From an uncultured Caryophanales bacterium (GTDB lineage Bacteria > Bacillota_I > Bacilli_A > RF39 > UBA660): 7,330 nt of DNA. Both the position numbers and the translations under genes were made by a program. The DNA lies in assembly GCA_937897245.1 (NCBI GenBank), contig CALCBO010000317.1, positions 1 through 7,330 of the forward strand, in the 5' to 3' direction. The notes under the pieces are model-generated. The model was not told the origin of the DNA, searched no databases, and saw only the letters and a program-made list of their open reading frames with translations. Shown here one piece after another: positions 4,752-7,330 of this stretch (within the stretch, counting starts at the first letter, position 1; every line of letters begins with the position of its first letter).

Positions 4752-6932
4752 CTAAGATTTTACTTTTCTCCTATCAACCTCTTCTTCAAGTAAATAAAAA
4801 AGTTTACTCAATCCATTCATTTCATAATCAGACTTATCAATAATATTTTTTATAATAACAATCTTTTCCCTATCTGATAAAGAATGTTTACTTAAATAAT
4901 TATTAATATATAAAGTTATTATATCTTCATTAATATCATTAAAATAAATTTTATTTTTAATTCTACTTAATAGTTTATCATAATAATTAGACAACCTATT
5001 ATCCATAAACCCTATTTTATCATCTATATTATTCATAGTAATAAAGATAATACATTTATTTAAAGATATTATTTCATGATTTAATACTTTAATATGCCCA
5101 CTAGTAAAAGACTTTAATAAACGTTTTAAAATACTAACATGAGCTTTATCTATATCCTCCAATATAATAACAGAAAAACTATTCTCTTTAAGACTATGAA
5201 AAACTGTATGATAATTATTATTTATACCATCTCCAAATAATTGACTAACTGCATATTCATTCTGATAATCTTGCATATTAATCTTAATACAATTAACATC
5301 ATCAAATATTAAAGAAATTATCTTATCTAACAAAAATGTTTTTCCACAACCACTTTTTCCAATTAACAAAAACATCATAGGCTCCATATTAGTAATATAA
5401 TCATATTTTAATAAAGCATTAACTAATTCATTTATTACTTTATCTTGCCCATATATTATTCTCTTTAATTCCCGCTTACTCTCAATTATCTTTTTTTTAA
5501 ATATATCTTTTTTTGGAATATTACCTTTTTTAAACATAACATGTTCCAAATCACTTAAAGAAACAGATTTATTTCTCTTATAATCATTCTTACTTAATAA
5601 ATAATTATTATATTCATTATTTAATTTTAATTCTTTTTTCCTATACTCTAATGCTTTTTTAAAATCATGTCTAATAATTAAATCATTCTTTTTATTCTTA
5701 ATGTTTCTTATCTTTTCTTCATAAATCAATAATTTATCATCACAATTATTATTTTTAAAATCAACATAAGAACATACATCATCTAATAAATCAATTGCCT
5801 TATCAGGCTGTCTCCCATAACTAATACATTCAAAAGAATAATCTACTATTTTCTTAATTACTTCCTTTTTTAAAAATACATGATGATACTTCTCATAAAT
5901 ATTTTTTAATTTCCCAATTATTTCTAGCACTTCATTTTTATTAGGTTCTTTAATATATATCTTCTGAAATCTTCTATCAAATGCTTTATCTTTTTCAATA
6001 TATTTTTCATATTCATAATTAGTAGTAGCTCCGATTATTTTTATCTCACCTCTAGCTAAATATGGTTTTAAAATATTAGAAGCATCTATTGCTCCTTCTG
6101 CTCCTCCTGCTCCAATAATAGTATGTACTTCGTCGATAAAAAGAATAATATTATTGTTATTACTTACTTCTTTTATTAATTCTCTCATCTTTTCTTCAAA
6201 TTCTCCTCGATACTTTGTACCAGCTACTAAAGAAGACATAGATAAATTATAAACAATTATATTTTTTAATGACTCTGGAACATTTCCTAAAATAATTCTT
6301 CTTACTAACTCTTCCACAATTGCAGTCTTTCCAACACCAGCTTCCCCTATTAACAAAGGATTGTTTTTATTCTTTCTAAGTAATACTTGTATTAACATAT
6401 CTATAGAATCATCTCTGCCTATTACTAATTCATATTTATTATTACTTGCCATTTCATTCATATTAATAGCTATTTCATCCAATATTTTACAAGTAGTAAT
6501 ATCATTATTTATATCAATATCTATAAATTTTTCATACAAAGACTCTAAATCTATATTCATTCCTAACATAATTCTATTTGCAACACCATCTCCTTCATTT
6601 AAAATAGATATTAATAAACTATTAGGAGTTACCATATGATTTTGATCTTTTGAATAAAAAGTAGCATTAATTAATATTTTTTTTAGTAATGGAGTAAACA
6701 AAAACCAATCATTACTCTTCTTACCAATACCAACTATTGTGATTAATTCTTCTTTAAAACCATCATAAAAAATTCCATATGAATTTAACAGCTTAGTTAC
6801 TTCTAAATCATCCTCATGTAATAAAGCTAATAATAAATGTTCACTTCCTACATAAGGATGCTTTAATTCATACATTTCTTTTTTAGCATTAACAATTAAT
6901 TTTTGAGATATCTCATCAAAATATAAATTCAA
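4752..6932 (-). CDS. clpC: ClpC-type AAA+ protein unfoldase with degenerate second ATPase domain
   Basis: Clp/Hsp100 unfoldase that threads proteins into ClpP. Residues are numbered from the GTG at 6944; subtract 4 for the preferred start. The Clp-N double repeat spans about 9-145. D1 is intact: Walker A GEAGVGKT (200-207), pore loop KYRG (244-247), Walker B IDE (D271, E272), sensor 1 ATTN (306-309), arginine finger R324/R325, then a short coiled middle segment (about 400-450). D2 keeps Walker A GKSGCGKT (529-536), sensor-1 N638, arginine finger R661 and an IGF tripeptide (644-646) where ClpP docks. It has swapped acidic residues in Walker B (E596-D597), no GYVG pore loop (about 571-577), and GLSKL instead of GARPL at sensor 2. 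At 726 residues it is about 85 shorter than Bacillus ClpC. TTG 6932 follows GAGGTGA and aligns with the family start; the upstream GTG is inside that ribosome binding site. No ctsR, mcsA or mcsB precede it. A ClpE/ClpL-like relative is possible but the N-domain favours ClpC. Confidence 0.9.
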   Translation of the reverse strand: MNLYFDEISQKLIVNAKKEMYELKHPYVGSEHLLLALLHEDDLEVTKLLNSYGIFYDGFKEELITIVGIGKKSNDWFLFTPLLKKILINATFYSKDQNHMVTPNSLLISILNEGDGVANRIMLGMNIDLESLYEKFIDIDINNDITTCKILDEIAINMNEMASNNKYELVIGRDDSIDMLIQVLLRKNKNNPLLIGEAGVGKTAIVEELVRRIILGNVPESLKNIIVYNLSMSSLVAGTKYRGEFEEKMRELIKEVSNNNNIILFIDEVHTIIGAGGAEGAIDASNILKPYLARGEIKIIGATTNYEYEKYIEKDKAFDRRFQKIYIKEPNKNEVLEIIGKLKNIYEKYHHVFLKKEVIKKIVDYSFECISYGRQPDKAIDLLDDVCSYVDFKNNNCDDKLLIYEEKIRNIKNKKNDLIIRHDFKKALEYRKKELKLNNEYNNYLLSKNDYKRNKSVSLSDLEHVMFKKGNIPKKDIFKKKIIESKRELKRIIYGQDKVINELVNALLKYDYITNMEPMMFLLIGKSGCGKTFLLDKIISLIFDDVNCIKINMQDYQNEYAVSQLFGDGINNNYHTVFHSLKENSFSVIILEDIDKAHVSILKRLLKSFTSGHIKVLNHEIISLNKCIIFITMNNIDDKIGFMDNRLSNYYDKLLSRIKNKIYFNDINEDIITLYINNYLSKHSLSDREKIVIIKNIIDKSDYEMNGLSKLFYLLEEEVDRRKVKS

Positions 6933-6940
6933 TTTAATTA

Positions 6941-6947
6941 TCACCTC
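6941..6947 (-). promoter_or_regulatory. Ribosome binding site that decides a TTG start for clpC
   Basis: GAGGTGA (6947-6941) is the only Shine-Dalgarno here. An in-frame GTG (6944) lies inside it and cannot be used by it. The TTG at 6932 is 8 nt downstream. Reading from that TTG, xNLYFDEISQKLI lines up residue for residue with the usual ClpC beginning MFGRFTERAQKVL. Confidence 0.7.
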
Positions 6948-6954
6948 AAAATAA

Positions 6955-6984
6955 ATTTTACAATTATTAAAAAAACAATAGCAA
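6955..6984 (-). promoter_or_regulatory. Candidate promoter for clpC
   Basis: TTGCTA (6984-6979, 4 of 6), an 18-nt spacer and TAAAAT (6960-6955, 5 of 6) lie between the transporter's terminator and clpC. The predicted start near 6948 would leave a leader of about 16 nt beginning at the ribosome binding site. No CtsR heptad repeat (GGTCAAA) and no CIRCE/HrcA inverted repeat is visible in 6945-7010, so classical heat-shock repression is not evident from the sequence. Confidence 0.4.
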
Positions 6985-7009
6985 TAAAAACCATAACCAA
7001 AAAAAAGAC

Positions 7010-7035
7010 AAAAAAAGAGACCTTTATTAGGCCTC
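7010..7035 (-). terminator. Strong intrinsic terminator after the transporter gene
   Basis: Minus-strand stem GAGGCCT (7035-7029), loop AATAA (7028-7024), arm AGGTCTC (7023-7017): seven pairs with one G-U. It is followed by seven T residues (7016-7010) and, after GTC, a second run of eight T. This is the most GC-rich hairpin in the window and cleanly separates the transporter from clpC. Confidence 0.85.
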
Positions 7036-7043
7036 CATATATC

Positions 7044-7330
7044 TTATATAACAGCTAATATTATGAAAGTAATTAATAATAAAACAAATAATTCTACGAA
7101 TAATTTCCATACATTTTTTAGCCATTCTTTATAAGAAACATTTAAGTAAGATAAAATTGTCATTAAGAATACACTAGTTGGAGCAATCAAAGCCATTAAA
7201 CCATACATAGTTTGGAAAATAATTGATACTAAAGGATAATTAGTAGATTTAGTAACAACAGTCACATAGTAAGGTAAAATACTTTGATAAGTATAAGCTA
7301 CATCAACATTAAATAAACTAGATAACATAG
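7044..7330 (-). CDS. C-terminal end of a YfcC/AbgT-like multi-pass membrane transporter (partial)
   Basis: Only the last 95 or so codons are in the window. The frame is open to base 7330, and the methionine at 7328 has no ribosome binding site within the window, so it is taken as internal. The visible part has a hydrophobic segment around 35-62 containing YGLMALIAPTSVFLM, the amphipathic linker SYKEWLKNVWK, and a last span over roughly the final 24 residues (LFVELFVLLLITFIILAVI). The pattern G-L-x-x-x-I-x-P-T-S-x-x-L-M, followed by a Y-x-x-W-L-K loop and a final helix, is what I know from the C-terminus of YfcC-type and related putative anion/basic amino acid transporters. The substrate cannot be told. 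It ends 9 nt before a strong terminator, so it belongs to a separate transcription unit from clpC. Confidence 0.7.
   Translation of the reverse strand, partial: MLSSLFNVDVAYTYQSILPYYVTVVTKSTNYPLVSIIFQTMYGLMALIAPTSVFLMTILSYLNVSYKEWLKNVWKLFVELFVLLLITFIILAVI

Noticed and set aside
6361..6639. Plus-strand hydrophobic open frame of 92 codons inside clpC
   Set aside because: Its hydrophobicity is what the complement of an AT-rich gene gives. It overlaps the clearly coding N-domain/D1 region of clpC.
6945..7010. CtsR or HrcA operator ahead of clpC
   Set aside because: Neither a GGTCAAA tandem heptad nor a TTAGCACTC/GAGTGCTAA inverted repeat is found.

Overview
The window is one strand-coherent, AT-rich block. 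Every supported gene lies on the minus strand, so transcription runs from base 7330 towards base 1. It looks like a chromosomal segment of a low-GC Bacillota (Firmicutes) of the Bacilli/Erysipelotrichia/RF39-like kind, on four grounds: the gene order clpC-cysS-mrnC-rlmB-sigH-secE-nusG; the low G+C content; the GGAGG/AGGTGA-type ribosome binding sites; and the use of TGG for tryptophan in the nusG and cysS codons I read, which argues against the mycoplasma code. The lineage is an inference from synteny and composition, not from a database match.

Layout in transcription order. (1) 7330-7044: the C-terminal end of a multi-pass YfcC/AbgT-like membrane transporter, closed by a strong intrinsic terminator. 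(2) 6932-4752: clpC, a shortened Clp/Hsp100 unfoldase with a good first ATPase ring and a degenerate second one. (3) 4703-3303: cysS. A weak AT-rich terminator-like hairpin overlaps its stop codon. (4) 3266-2895 mrnC, 2890-2189 rlmB and 2183-1596 sigH, packed with 4-5 nt gaps. A good intrinsic terminator follows, whose stem contains the sigH stop codon. (5) 1531-839: an unrecognised tail-anchored membrane protein, with a candidate promoter whose -35 sits inside that terminator. (6) 748-434 secE and 418-1 nusG (partial), behind a TTGACA-17-TATTTT promoter. No gap exceeds about 115 bases. No RNA genes, mobile elements, CRISPR arrays or long repeats were seen.

The core is a translation and gene-expression cluster: cysteine tRNA charging (CysS), 23S rRNA maturation (Mini-III) and modification (RlmB-type methyltransferase), an alternative sigma factor, the translocon subunit SecE and the elongation factor NusG. 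Compared with the familiar Bacillus order, ctsR-mcsA-mcsB upstream of clpC, radA/disA after it, rae1/yacP between rlmB and sigH, and rpmG before secE are all absent. The unknown 230-residue gene occupies the rpmG position.

The points most worth a second look are three. The unknown protein has a stretch that lines up with a protein-kinase C-lobe but has lost all the catalytic residues. The second ATPase domain of ClpC has lost its pore loop and sensor-2 arginine but keeps an IGF ClpP-docking motif. The terminators are unusually compact and share bases with stop codons and with a promoter.
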